A stretch of 64,000 bases of DNA from Flammula alnicola (GCA_015499995.1 JADNRV010000001.1:1302001-1366000); one strand, 5' to 3'. Positions 35,418 to 46,944 are shown, numbered from the stretch's first letter. The notes: generated from the sequence alone by a model not told the origin. Made by a program: numbers and translations.

Positions 35418-35612
35418 ATAAAATAAATAGAGAAAGTGAAGTGAAAAGAGATGAAGAAAAAAAGTTGAAGGCGCTTGGACCATGCTGATGGCCCTCCATA
35501 AGCGGGAGTCGGGAATCCTGTCTGATCATATTTTGAACATACCGTGTTTTGGTCAGGTGATGTGAATTTAGTGATCGCTGTTGCGAGATTTGGGATTTGC
35601 ACTTTTTGATGC

Positions 35613-35785
35613 TTTTAAGGATTTTAATGGAATTAAGGATTTTGACCGACTTAAGGATTTGACCGACTTAAGGATTTGACCGACTTAAGGATTTTGACCG
35701 ACTTAAGGATTTTGACCGACTTAAGGATTTTGACCGACTTAAGGATTTTAAGGGACTTAAGGACTTTGAGCAACTTAAGAATTCA
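35613..35785. repeat. Minisatellite, 17-18-bp unit
   Basis: Nine to ten head-to-tail copies of TTAAGGATTTTGACCGAC. The central copies are almost perfect and differ mainly by one T in the T-run (17 versus 18 bp); the outer copies diverge. It shares the AAGGATTTT core with the older-looking array at 19.26-19.46 kb. Confidence 0.9.
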
Positions 35786-36471
35786 AGCGAGAGAACTTTT
35801 CAACGATATAAGAAATTCAAGGGAAATACAACATGGAAATTTGTGTCTTGTCAGTGGTTTTTGGAAAAATAAGGATTTTGAATTTTGTCCAATGAGGTCC
35901 CTCATACGCCATTGCATCCAATGCGGCAAGCAACAATTTGCATTCATTTTGCATGTAATTATAGTAAAATTTCGAATTAGCAGTGTTCGAACCGCAGAGG
36001 AAATATTTTATATTACAATAAAAGCGGGGTGCATAGAGGGATATCTTTTGATTTAATATTCCTTTGATATCGCAACGTACAGGCGAGGATCGGCTCCACG
36101 CGTCGAGAGTGACGCGTGCGCGTTGATCACGAGAGGTGACTTGCGCAAACTTTACTGACATTTGTCACTGTCAGCCACCGATAAGTAGCGCGCGGACAGG
36201 AGTTGTTTAAATTTTTTGCCTTGACAGCGATGCTATGCAGGAGCCTTCCAATTGCGTAAATTCCCTACTGTCTATATGAAACTTGGTCCCACTTGGAAGC
36301 ATCACCTGAACGAGGCTTCACGACATTCACGATGCTGCAAGTGACGATAGGGCGCCAACTTCTGGGTTCTAACATTACGGGAGATGGCAAATCCAGTTCT
36401 CTAGTGCTTAAATAGTCGGCTGAGATGGCTTGGATCATCGGGATTCACCCTTTCTCTCAATTCTATCTAGA
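35786..36471. other. Upstream region of caspase copy 2
   Basis: No gene is supported. The first part is AT-rich. The last 60 bases (CTTTCTCTCAATTCTATCTAG before the ATG) are pyrimidine-rich, as usual at fungal transcription starts. Confidence 0.45.
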
Positions 36472-39045
36472 ATGTTTCTTTGGTTCGCCAATCAGTTTGT
36501 TTCAAACGTTGCAGAACTATTCCAAGTTCTTGTCCAGTGAGTCGCGCAATTGGTTATTGTAGATTTGATTATTTATTGGATAATAGGTACCCTTATGAAC
36601 AGGTCTTTGGTGGCGGACGTCCACCTTCAAAACCTCCTCAACCGTATGATTCATTTCATAGTTGGTCTGTGGCCCACGCAAACTTACTGTAATTCCAGTG
36701 CGCCAACGCCTTCCACTAGTACAAGCGCCGCTTCGAAGTGAGATTCCAGTTGTTCAGATTCTCGGCCAATCATCACGGCTGAACTTCTTGCTCTGGCAGG
36801 CCCGTGGCAGGAGTCATTCCTCCAAGGTACCGTGTTCCGGCCTTCGCCAGCTTCGAAATACTTATCACAGGCATTGCGCATTCCGCTCTGTGTTCCCTCT
36901 AGCAGTCGCGTCCCCATCCACGCTCTTATTATCGGAATCAACGAATATCAGTCGCGCCCATTGGCTGGAGCGCTTCATGATGCAAAATCGATGGAGGCAT
37001 ACTTGAAGAACGACATGATGGTCCCACCAAGCCAGGTCCACTGCTTGTTTGACAAGTCCGCTAAACGCATTGCGATCATCAAGGCATTCCAGGATTTGAA
37101 AAGCCGTCACGAAATCCAGAAAGACGATGCGATTATCATATACTACGCAGGACACGGCACCGAACTGAATCCCCAGCCAGGTTGGGAGGCTGGTGGTCCT
37201 CGTGCTAAGATCCAGGCGATGGTTCCGCAAGATCACAGCGACATTCCAGGTCAGGAAGTCCCTGCTATTCCCGATCGTACTCTCGGAGTCTTGATAAACT
37301 CGATTGCCAAGGAGAAAGGCGACAACATAGTGAGTTGTTAATAAAGTATGTTACCAGAACTAAGCAAAAACGCCGTCAGACTGTCATTTTCGATAGCTGT
37401 CATTCGGGGTCGGGTACCAGGCTCAACCACACCGCATCTCGTGGTATCAAAGTAAAGGATTACCTTCCAAGAAATCTCGATTCGGCTATTCTCGCGAGTG
37501 GTGGTGAAGCCGGGCGAGCAGGCATGGTAGCGTCTGGATATGAGCACACTGGTCTTCAATCGCATGTTGTGATTGCTGCATGCAGTGCATCAGAAGAGGC
37601 CAGAGAATCGTTCACAACAATTGACGGCGTCTCGGCGTGGCGAGGGAACTTCACTACCGCATTCCTTGCCTTGCTTCGAAGCGACGGCCACAGCAGACTC
37701 ACCTATGCTGACATTCCACGGCGGCTCACTCGTCTAGATCGGTGAGTTATAGTATACTATTTTTGTTTTTATTTGTATGTTGACGCAATTTTCGACAGCC
37801 AACATCCACAGATCGAGGGTGCCAACTCCAATCGCTTCATATTCAATTCCAAAGGACCTGCATCAGTCGGTCCCATTCAGGAAGTCCAGCCTGAAAAGGA
37901 TGGAAAGTACCTCATAAATGCCGGGACCGCACATGCTATCTCAGTCGGTGCCGAATTCGCCATCTACAAGGATCTTCACGCGCTTCAGGAAGGCTCTCGG
38001 CTTGGAATACTGGAGGTCTCCAGCGAAGCGGATATCAAGGCCTTATTTACTACCCTCAGCTTACCTGCTGGCACATCACGCATTGAACTTGGTGCCCCAG
38101 GACTTGCAGTGCAAACGAAGGCGGGCAAACGTGTTGACCTTCGATTATACGTTGAACTCAGTGAGGTTCAGCTCTGTGTCTTCTATGCGATTCTTAAACA
38201 ATTGGAGCAGACGGGGATGGATCGCTACCGCATCGCCAATACAGACAGCAGGACTGATGCCCAGCTTGAGTTTTCTATACAGAGAGAGGGGGCCGTCATC
38301 AACATTCTTGATAACCGGGCTACTGTACATGGGCTCAATCGAATTCCATTCGAGTTGGCGAAGCCTACGGTCGAACGGATCGGCGCCATCCTACGTGCGG
38401 CAGCTCATTTTTATCGACATCTCGACACGGTAAATACAAATCAATTTATCCCAAACAAGATTGAGGTGGAGTTTAGGGAGCTAGAAGATACTGATGATAT
38501 CGACGATGATGGATATTATATGCTTGGAGCCGTTGGGGAGAATCTTGTAAAAGAAGGAGTCATTGATTTTGTGGTCAAGGATGGCGTCAAATACGGCGTC
38601 AAAATAACGAACAGGACACCATGGGGTCTGTACCCAGACATATTTCTGTTTGAGAATAGCGACTTGAGCATCAGTACGTATCTTCTTCTATGTTAACTTC
38701 CAACATATACTTATCAAATGTTTTATAGAATCATATTATGAGTCTCAATCAGTGACCGGAAATCGGTCTGAAGTTGCTGCTCCCCTCCAGAAGGACGGGG
38801 GGACTTTCACGATAGGATATGGTGCGGGGGGAGGGCAACCTTACAGTTTCTCGCTTCGCAAGAATCAAGATCTCGATGTTTCCTTCCTCAAGTTCTTCTT
38901 CTCGACCAAACCTATCAATCTTTCTGGAATTCCCCAGACATCACCATTCGACGGGCGTGGCGGAGAGCCTGTGCCAAGGAAGATGCCGGATGCTTATGGG
39001 ACCCTCATCATCCCGATTGTGCAGCGCCGATATGCAAAAGCTTGA
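36472..39045 (+). CDS. Caspase-domain (peptidase C14) protein, copy 2
   Basis: Seven exons: 36472-36536, 36587-36688, 36800-36826, 36903-37329, 37380-37741, 37799-38673, 38729-39045. All phases agree, giving 724 residues. The N-terminus MFLWFANQFVSNVAELFQ is hydrophobic and could be a membrane anchor, followed by a Pro/Gly-rich linker. The C14 domain starts near residue 65 (RVPIHALIIGINEY), with His149 in YYAGHG and Cys214 in DSCHSG, the canonical pair. Next come SHVVIAACSASEEARES and FTTAFLALLRS. The C-terminal region (NAGTAHAISVGAEFAIYKDL; LRAAAHFYRHLDTVNTNQFI; FTIGYGAGGGQPYSF; QDLDVSFLKFFFSTKPINLS) matches copy 1, which confirms it as a real conserved module. The acidic linker is much shorter here. 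Four of the exon boundaries are at the same place as in copy 1. Confidence 0.88.
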
Positions 39046-39609
39046 TTCAGATTCAATTCGCACCGGCCGCTCCTTGTCTCCCGATTGGTATGGATGCCAG
39101 TGGATGGATGAGTAACGATGGAGTTCGAAATAGATATCTTACCCTCACAACTATGATGATATGGACTACAGGAAAATTTGAACTGAATTGCTGTTAGCTG
39201 ACAATGAACACCTTGAAAGGCTTTCATAACGTTGTCAAATGTTCCGCGATTCGGATGAGCCTGAAAACGTTCAAGTCGCATCCACATGATGTGATACTTC
39301 AGCTATGGCGCACGAGGCCCTGCAACTGGGCCGGTTGCTGCTCTCTTTTCTCTCCTTCAAGTTTACAACTGTTTACGTGCATTATAGTACTCTAACTTAA
39401 AGTCCATACACTGTGCACCCTTCACTCTAATTAGAGTACGGAGAAGGAGCCATCGAATTGCCATTCTGGGAAGTCCAATTCCCATTTCCAGACGTCAGGG
39501 TAAACTGTACAGTACCTCCAGCCACAACTTCGGGGTTTGCCGAAATTGGAGGCTGCACAGTGGAAATTTGGCTGATCAACACCCCCGTCGTCCTCAAGAT
39601 TCCCTCAAG
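39046..39609. other. Intergenic between caspase copy 2 and uL3
   Basis: No gene is convincing. A 71-codon minus-strand frame at 39427-39642 overlaps the first uL3 exon and is not supported. This stretch marks the change from the accessory block to the housekeeping block. Confidence 0.5.
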
Positions 39610-41154
39610 ATGAGGTGAGTATCGTCCTTCGTTGTCCATCACAGTATGCTCATTGTACTTGTTTTAATAGTCATCGTAAGGTTCGTTGCGGTTTCTGTGG
39701 ATGGGAGAAGTTTTGGTATTGACTTGGAGGTCTTTTGGTGTCGTGTAGTTTGAAGCTCCCCGCCATGGCTCTCTTGGTTTCCTCCCAAGAAAGCGCGCTG
39801 CTCGTCACCGCGGTAAGGTCAAGTCCTTCCCCAAGGTGCGTCTATTATAGTCTTAGAGAGAGGGTCTAGTTATATAATTGATTCAATATTTGTGCAGGAT
39901 GACCCCAAGAAGCCCGTGCATCTCACTGCCATCATGGGTTACAAGGCTGGCATGACCCACGTCGTCCGTGACCTTGACCGACCCGGCTCCAGTGTGTTTT
40001 TCTCTTTAAATTGGAGGATTTGGAGTGTCTGAACGGCCTTTTTCCCTTTTCAGAGATGCACAAGCGTGAGGTCGTCGAGGCCGTTACCATCATCGAGACT
40101 CCCCCCATGATCGTCGTCGGTGTCGTCGGCTACGTCGAGACACCCCGTGGCCTTCGCACACTCACCACCGTCTGGGCCTCGCATCTGTCTGACGAAGTCA
40201 AGCGTCGCTTCTACAAGAACTGGTACCGCTCGAAGAAGAAGGCCTTCACCCGCTACGCCAAGAAGCACGCCGAGGACGGCGGCAAGTCCGTCGGCCGTGA
40301 GCTCGAGCGTATCCGCAAGTACTGCACTGTCGTCCGTGTCCTCGCCCACACCCAGATCAGGAAGACCGGTCTGCAGCAGAAGAAGGCCCACCTGATGGAG
40401 ATCCAGCTCAACGGTGGCTCCATCGCTGACAAGGTCCAATTCGCCCAGGGTCTCTTCGAGAAGCCCGTTGAGGTGACGTCGGTGTTCGAGCAGGATGAGA
40501 ACATTGATGTTATTGCTGTTACCAAGGGTCACGGATTCGAGGGTGTCACCCACCGTTGGGGTACCAAGAAGCTGCCTCGCAAGACCCACAAAGGTCTTCG
40601 CAAGGTTGGTTGTATTGGTGCATGGCATCCTTCCAAGGTCATGTTCTCCGTTGCCCGTGCTGGTCAAAGTACGTTGAGGCTTGTCTGGGATTTTTTGAGA
40701 ACTTGCTCATGATTTTTTCCCCTTCTTTTTCTTTTAGACGGTTATCATCATCGTACCGAGCTCAACAAGAAGATCTATCGCATTGGTTCAGGAACTGACG
40801 AGGCCAACGCCTCCACAGAATCCGATATCACCAAGAAGCCCATCACACCCATGGGTGGCTTCCCTCATTACGGTATCGTCAAGAACGACTTCCTCATCCT
40901 GAAGGGATCTATTCCTGGTACCAAGAAGCGTGTCATCACCCTCCGCAAGTCTCTGATGGTCCACACCTCCCGTCGTGACTTGGAGAAGGTCTCGCTCAAG
41001 TTCATCGATACTTCATCGAAATTCGGCGTATGTGTTATCTTTTCCGAGCATGCCAACTGTGATTTATTAATCAACGTTCTGCGTTTAGCACGGTTCTTTC
41101 CAAACCTTCGAAGAAAAGGCTGCGTTCTTGGGAACGCTCAAGGCCCGCGCTTGA
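39610..41154 (+). CDS. RPL3: Ribosomal protein uL3 (large subunit L3)
   Basis: Seven exons: 39610-39614, 39671-39680, 39749-39835, 39898-39991, 40054-40668, 40738-41027, 41089-41154. They encode 388 residues, the usual length. Exons 1 and 2 are only 5 and 10 nt and build the start [25 protein letters not shown] follows. Diagnostic stretches include [56 protein letters not shown] and the basic [20 protein letters not shown]. The histidine modified in uL3 lies in the VTHRWG loop. uL3 is an early-assembling core protein near the peptidyl transferase centre. Codon use is strongly C-ending compared with the accessory block, as expected for high expression. Confidence 0.97.
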
Positions 41155-41608
41155 TTGTTTCTTTCCCTACTTACGTACTCGTCGCTTTTTTCTGTTGTAT
41201 CTCCTTGCATGCCCTACCACCACGCCATCATGCTTTAAGTATGAACACAGCATGTCCTATGATCAAGAAACATTTCTTATGCGTGATAAAAGCAAATGAG
41301 AACCGGGCTAAGGGACCTTTTGTTGACAAGCACATAATTTTGAGGGAGAGGAATTGCCACTTAGTGATTGGTTCGACGAGCGTGGGAAGACATGACTGAA
41401 TTTGTCGACTTTCGCAGCCGCGTAAAAAGTTTGCTCAGATTGGTTTGGTCAGAGGACACAGGATTGCTTGCTTGTGCGCGTCTTCAGACGTTCATTTCGA
41501 CGGTGGTGTGCTGCAGATTGCGGTAAGTCACCAACATCCTCTGCAATCGTTCAATTCCCTGACCCTTGTCAAAATTTTTAAATAATAGGATGACTGCTTG
41601 CGTTTTTG
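41155..41608. other. Intergenic / 5' leader of PPR gene
   Basis: No gene. A likely leader intron lies at 41523-41588 (GTAAGT..AATAG). The ATG at 41590, right after it, is out of frame with the PPR protein and would act as an upstream start if retained in the message. Confidence 0.4.
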
Positions 41609-43618
41609 ATGCTGAGAGCGTCCTCGCTGGGCCTCAGTCTCCCCTCATCAACTATCTTTGCTATTCAGCAATGTCGCAGGCTCTGCGGAGCCAGGAGCGG
41701 GTGGGCTCCAGTTCGCAACTGCAGCAACTACAGCAGCAGCAGCGTGGCGAACAAGACCCCGACCGCGTCCCATATGTTCTCATCCACCGTACCCGCACCC
41801 ATTCAAAAACAAGACGCCGGAGAAAAATCACGCGTCGTGGCTACGCTAGCAATTTCGCAAAGTGGAGAGGGGGATACTGTGCTCAATGCATATTCTGTCT
41901 CTTCGGAAGCTGTGGGCGAGGAGAAGGACACACACGTGCCAGCTGGAACGACGACTCCAACGACTCCGACAGAGAACCTGAAGTCCCATGGAGAAGAGTT
42001 TCCAGCGTGGGTAGAGGAAGAGCTCAAGGAGACGATGCCCCATTCCGAAATTCCAACTATTCTAAACTCACACCCGTATGCTGCCGGAAGCCATTGGTCG
42101 ACTCCTGCTGTAAAGCCAGTGTCGATTCCCGACTACCTGTATACCCCTCTCAGGAAACTCATATCGGACATCAAGGCCGCACACATGCAATATCACCAGC
42201 AAGAACCCGCGGTGTCTCCGGAGAGCACCTCCGAGAGTGGAGCAGAAACAGTGCCCGAACCGCCTCCCCCTCGCGAGACTGTCGCGCTCATTTGGCAAAA
42301 CCTACTAATCCTTGGGAAGACTGCCTCGACGGACGACGCGTGGGCCGCGTACGTCTATCTCGTCGACGTCATGGCCGAATACGCGCTCGTGCAACAGCGC
42401 ATCCAGCACGTCCCGTTCTCCCACCTGCACCGCTTCTGCCGCCTCCTCGCGCGCAACCGCCCCAAAACGCACCGCCAGTTCCTGCGCCTCCTCTCGGTGA
42501 TGACCTACATCAAGCACTGCGGCGGCGAGCTCAAGAAGCACGAGTTCAACGCGCTCATCGACCATGCCGGGAAGGGGTGGCGGAAGACACACCCGGAGGA
42601 CGTCGCGAAGGCGATGGGCGTCTTCAATGACCTTATGGCGGGCCGGATGCCTGGGTCATCGGAGTATGCGCCTGCGGACCAGCAGGCGCTGGGGGGTCCG
42701 CCATTCCAGCCCGATATTTATACGGTGACGAGCCTGATTTCCATCGCTGCGCGAGGAGAGGATACGATGACCTTGCGAGGCCTCTCGGCGTTGATGAGAG
42801 ACGCTGAGTTGACGCCAAATAGGATCACGCACCTCGCGATGCTGCGGTATTTCGTGGAGAGGGCGGATATGACGGGGTTCCGTGCGACTTTGCAAAAGAT
42901 GAGACAGCTCGGGCTGGATCTGGGATTGGACGGGCTGAACGCGTGCATTATGGCGTACAGCCAGCATAGAAGGTTGGACGTCGTGCTGATGGTTTACCGT
43001 CTTCTCCGACATAATATGGTTCCGGAGCTCTATAGAGGCGAGGGTGACATTAACGACGCCGTCGCTCAGCTTGGAGAGGAGTTTATATTTGTCGAAGAGG
43101 AAATTGTACCGGACAAGGCGACATATACCTCTGTCATCCAGACTATGGCGTATCATGGTCAATTCCGGGGCACCATCGAAGTCTTCATCGACATGCTCTC
43201 TTCTCCCAACGAGGAACCAGGCGCCCCTCTCGTACCAACCGAGTCCGGCGAATTGCAGCCAGCTCGATATGAGCCAACGCCGGGTATCTACCGTGCTATT
43301 TTCCTGGGGTTCTCAAAGTATGCTGTTCCTCCTTTCGATGTCACCGCGGAAGAGCCGGACTGGACACACGACAACTTGCTTGAGCTTTTCGACCGTTTCC
43401 TTGCTCTGCCGCCCGACACCCACCTCACCCAAGCCAACGTCTACATAGTAATGGCTGCGTTCGCAAAAACGACGGCGTCCGACCTTGATGCGATGCGGGA
43501 TGCGTGGAAGGCCATCGATGGTCGATTTGGGATCAAGCTCAACAAGCCCGACGCGGATTCGCGCTTGGTCAAGCTCAAGAAACAACTTTTCCCCGACGAC
43601 AGGTGGAATCCGGGTTGA
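41609..43618 (+). CDS. Pentatricopeptide-repeat protein, probably mitochondrial
   Basis: Single-exon gene of 669 residues from ATG 41609. The first 35 residues (MLRASSLGLSLPSSTIFAIQ, then Arg-rich) look like a mitochondrial targeting peptide. A low-complexity Thr/Glu region (about residues 75-150) follows. From about residue 230 on there are helical pairs of PPR type: WQNLLILGKTASTDDAWAAY, PDIYTVTSLISIAARGEDTM, PNRITHLAMLRYFVERADMT, GLNACIMAYSQHRRLDVVLM, VPDKATYTSVIQTMAYHGQF. Known for the family: PPR proteins bind organellar RNA and act in its processing or translation. The specific target is unknown. The coding region is notably GC-rich. Confidence 0.85.
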   Translation: MLRASSLGLSLPSSTIFAIQQCRRLCGARSGWAPVRNCSNYSSSSVANKTPTASHMFSSTVPAPIQKQDAGEKSRVVATLAISQSGEGDTVLNAYSVSSEAVGEEKDTHVPAGTTTPTTPTENLKSHGEEFPAWVEEELKETMPHSEIPTILNSHPYAAGSHWSTPAVKPVSIPDYLYTPLRKLISDIKAAHMQYHQQEPAVSPESTSESGAETVPEPPPPRETVALIWQNLLILGKTASTDDAWAAYVYLVDVMAEYALVQQRIQHVPFSHLHRFCRLLARNRPKTHRQFLRLLSVMTYIKHCGGELKKHEFNALIDHAGKGWRKTHPEDVAKAMGVFNDLMAGRMPGSSEYAPADQQALGGPPFQPDIYTVTSLISIAARGEDTMTLRGLSALMRDAELTPNRITHLAMLRYFVERADMTGFRATLQKMRQLGLDLGLDGLNACIMAYSQHRRLDVVLMVYRLLRHNMVPELYRGEGDINDAVAQLGEEFIFVEEEIVPDKATYTSVIQTMAYHGQFRGTIEVFIDMLSSPNEEPGAPLVPTESGELQPARYEPTPGIYRAIFLGFSKYAVPPFDVTAEEPDWTHDNLLELFDRFLALPPDTHLTQANVYIVMAAFAKTTASDLDAMRDAWKAIDGRFGIKLNKPDADSRLVKLKKQLFPDDRWNPG

Positions 43619-43814
43619 GGAGGCTCGGCAAATGCAGCATGTCTTTGTTAGGTTAGGAGAGGATATTATACATTTGTTTTATTCTCTTCGAGCATTCTGT
43701 CCGGATGGTTATACAAGGCATCTACGTAACGCCCATCTACATATATTACTACACATCTTATTATCATCCTTCGATGCCAGCGGCCAGGAGAGTCCGCCGC
43801 CTCAAACCTCGCCC

Positions 43815-44695
43815 TCACTGCTCGTTCTGCTTCCTCCACTGGAAGTACTCGTCCCAGGTGACGCTGCACAGGCTGCTCTGGTACCTCTCCAACTTTATGC
43901 TCCGCCGCAGGTCCTCCGTTATCCGGCCCCTCCAGCCTGCCTTGTGGATGGCGCTGTCGACAGCTTCGATCTTGTCCCACCCTTGCTCCGGGATGACCTG
44001 GGGCAGATAGGTCGCCGAGAAGGACTGCTTCGAGGTCACCTTCGGGAGGTTTCGCGAGGAGGAGTAGGGCGAAGGTGTCTCCGAGGATGATTGGTTTTGG
44101 GTGAGGGACGGGTGGGGGAATCTGATGGAGATGCCGTGGACCCCGATGGTCCAGTCGAGGTATGACTCTCCGTACTCAAAATCGGTGAGCAAGGAGACGC
44201 TAGAGGGAGAAATCAGTCGTCAGAATGTATATAAGAACAACCCATCTAATCGTAGTAAGAAATAAAATTTAACGTACCCGCATTCCAGGCGCTCTAGCTC
44301 GCTCTTGTCTATCTTCCTGAATCGAGAATCTCTAAAGGCGCTGATGAGGGCGTATTCTGCGAGCCCCTCGTGCAAGGCCATCGCCTGGAAGTTGCCGATA
44401 CAACCGCGCAGGTGCCATTCACTGCCGTTCTTTATGTTCCAAGTTACGAACAATGGGCTGGAAGGTGTGTGTGTGATCAGTCATTTGAGCGCCCCTAAGC
44501 TCGAAGACGAAGACGACCTCGAGAGAAAGAAACAATAACGTACTATTTCTCGTCCGGAAAAGGCGGTGGTATAGGTTTCGCCTTGGTCAGACTGCAATAA
44601 AGAGCGTCGAATGCGTAGTAGCAGTGTTCCGCGGTGCAGCTGTCGCTGATCTCTGTGACTTCCTTCGGTTGTGGCTGCGGGGGAACGAGCGCCAT
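43815..44695 (-). CDS. AMMECR1-domain protein
   Basis: Three exons: 44695-44544, 44457-44278, 44199-43815, giving 238 residues in phase. The start MALVPPQPQPKEVTEISD leads into EHCYYAFDALYCSLTKAK, then the conserved core LFVTWNIKNGSEWHLRGCIG followed by NFQAMALHEGLAEYALISAF. The L-R-G-C-I-G hexapeptide is the family signature. The C-terminal part has SYLDWTIGVHGISIRF, TYLPQVIPEQGWDKIEAVDS and RYQSSLCSVTWDEYFQWR. AMMECR1 proteins are conserved from archaea to humans; the molecular function is unsettled. Confidence 0.93.
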
Positions 44696-45549
44696 GGTCT
44701 GCGGAGATTCGAGATGTCGAAAGAACGGCTTGAGTATTATTTAAAGAGCTGGCTGCGCCCTGCCCACGCACGTCGTCGGATGGAAAGAAGGGGGGAGATA
44801 TCCTAGCCTCTGGTGACTGTCAGCAGCACTGTGTATATATAGTGGTTGGGATCATAGGATTATCAATGAATCGCCATCGGCAGGGACTTGAAGCTGAAAA
44901 CTGCAGGTCCGGCGTAACCGGTAGTGGCAGTACTGCTGCAGAGGCAGGCCCGATTTAGTCAACCCGCCACAGGTCTTTGCCTGCTGCGATCGAGACTTGA
45001 CTCAACTCGAGTCACTTGAAAAAAATGCATGTTTCCGAAGACAATCCACAGTACGGACATGGCATATGTACGTGTACGTACGCACTAACTACTTAATAGA
45101 TGTAGATATATAGAATAGATAAAACGAGCCTACTACGAGAATCAGGAGCGGTGGTTTGGGCCACCCAGTGGAAGTTGTGGAACGCAAGTCGTGACATGAA
45201 GGAGGTATGGGACATGGTGGATGTGCTTGAGTGAAAACAGAGAGAGAGAGAGAAAGAGGGTGGAGCGTGGACGACAGAGACAGATGTTGAGATGGTATGG
45301 GCAAAATGAATGAGGCAAGGATAGATGAGGATGACGACAGAGAGCAAGAGCAAGAGAAAAAAGAGAAAGGGAAAGGAGAGGGAGGGAGAGAAAATAAGTG
45401 ATACGGAATAAGGATGAGGATAAAACAAGTAAAAAGAAAGTACGGGGGGAGGAGAGATAGACCGGAAGGAGAATGAGAGGAAACAAAGAAAGGAAACAAA
45501 GAAAGACGATCAACGCAGGACGGGCGGCCTGCGCCTAAGATGGCGAAGG
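44696..45549. other. Intergenic with a long polypurine tract
   Basis: From about 45190 to 45530 the plus strand is almost all G and A, with embedded GAGA and GGAGAGGGAG runs. This produces long spurious frames on the other strand. It lies just downstream of the Rab gene stop and upstream of AMMECR1, so it may be the Rab 3' flank or the AMMECR1 promoter. No gene is supported. Confidence 0.6.
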
Positions 45550-46944
45550 CTAGCAACACGACCAGCTCCCTGAACGTTGGGCTTTTTCGCGAGCCTCTTC
45601 TTCATCCGCCTGTGCAGACCATGTCGGGGTGCTGACGCTAGACAAGAATACGCTGTCGCGCTTCTTCAGCTCATTCTCCTTTTCAATGACGTCCTTGCGG
45701 ACAATGATGGCAGAAATGAGATGTTCGAACAGATTTTGGATACCTAAGAGGAAATTAAAATTCAGATGAGAGAAGCGAATTCGGAGACGAAGAGGTAACC
45801 ATACCGATATCATCCTTGGCAGACACCTCGAATAGCTCCATACCCTTACTCAAGCCCCACTCTCGCTCATCGTCCTCACCCTCCTCCGCCTCTTCGATAC
45901 TATTACTACTATTGTCATTATGGTCGATCCAGCCAGCGGCATGGCTAAAGTGTGACCCAAAACGGGACGACTGAGGTGTTCGGCTGCCTGTACTCGTCGA
46001 GCGACTCAAAGACGCGGCTGTTCTAGGCCGGACCTGTGCCGAAGTCTTGCTGCGCTGGAGAGCCGAAGAGCGGCTAGAAGGAAGGTCGAGATAGGCCGGA
46101 CCTTCGGGTGGTGAGGGTGTCGGGGTAGATACGAAGGGCGGTGAGCGGAGACCCGGGAAAGAGGTAAACCGGGGACGGATATAGGAAAGGGTTGATGGGG
46201 CGGGCGGGGGCGGAGGAGGTGAAGGCGGTGAAGGCGGAGGAAACCAGTTGTGCAACGATAGGCGAGCGAGATCGGACGTGACCTGGCGGTGTCGGTAGAG
46301 ATCCGCTTTAGAACCAACGATATAGATAATGAGTTCGGGCGGGCAGTTCTTCTTGAGCTCTAAGACCGAACAGGGGCGTTAGACGTCTGATTTATGCAGA
46401 TGAAATCACTGTACCTTCAAGCCAGCCACGAATGTCCTCGAACGTGGATGCGTTGGTGATGTCGTATAATAGCAGGGCCGCGTTAGCACCTAAGGGATGA
46501 TAATCATTGAGTCCTTCTGACGTGGCTCGTAAAATACGGGTGGCATGGACGGACCTCGATAATACATAGGTGCCTGTAAACGATATGTCCGTGGTCAGTG
46601 GCATGAAGAGGGTAGTGAAAGAAAGAAAAGAACGGACCATGCTCCTGAACCTCTCCTGTCCAGCAGTATCCCATAACTGCAAGCGAACCTTGAGGCCGTT
46701 TACATATACCTTCTTGGTTACAAAGAAGGCGCCGCTCGTGGAAGTTGTGTTCTTGGGGTCGAACTTGTTCTGGGTATAACGGTGGAGGAGACTAGTCTTG
46801 CCGACACCTGTAGAATGTGATGAGCACCGACGGACATAAAGCACGGAGGGACTTACCAGAGTTGCCCATGATCACAATCTTGCTGTCGATGCCATTTTCG
46901 TATCTTGACCTGGAGTATGGATCGAGACTCTGGTACTCCTCCAT
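45550..46944 (-). CDS. Rab-family small GTPase with a long internal insertion
   Basis: Six exons: 46944-46857, 46807-46638, 46573-46555, 46489-46415, 46359-45805, 45743-45550. They encode 366 residues; the third exon has 19 nt. G1 is GNSGVGKTS, G3 is [13 protein letters not shown]4 is GSKADL in place of NKxD, and G5 is EVSAKDD. The protein ends SWSCC, a double-Cys geranylgeranylation site. Typical Rabs have about 210 residues. The excess is an insertion of about 150 residues between G4 and G5 with a polyproline run ([18 protein letters not shown]), Ser-rich sequence and an acidic stretch ([12 protein letters not shown]). The insertion is inside one exon and fully in frame. Membrane-trafficking function is inferred from the fold. 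Which Rab subgroup it belongs to is open. Confidence 0.9.

Noticed and set aside
39427..39642. 71-codon minus-strand frame before uL3
   Set aside because: It overlaps the first uL3 exon on the other strand and has no recognisable features.
40050..40667. 205-codon minus-strand frame inside uL3
   Set aside because: It is an antisense shadow of a highly expressed gene with C-ending codons; composition (Leu/Val/Asp) follows from that.
41566..42630. 354-codon open frame overlapping the PPR gene in another frame
   Set aside because: It lies in GC-rich coding sequence, has Arg/Pro-rich composition without family resemblance, and the PPR frame is clearly the real one.
45089..45559. Overlapping Ser/Leu/Phe-rich frames with signal-peptide look
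   Set aside because: They are products of the polypurine tract read in three frames, not proteins.
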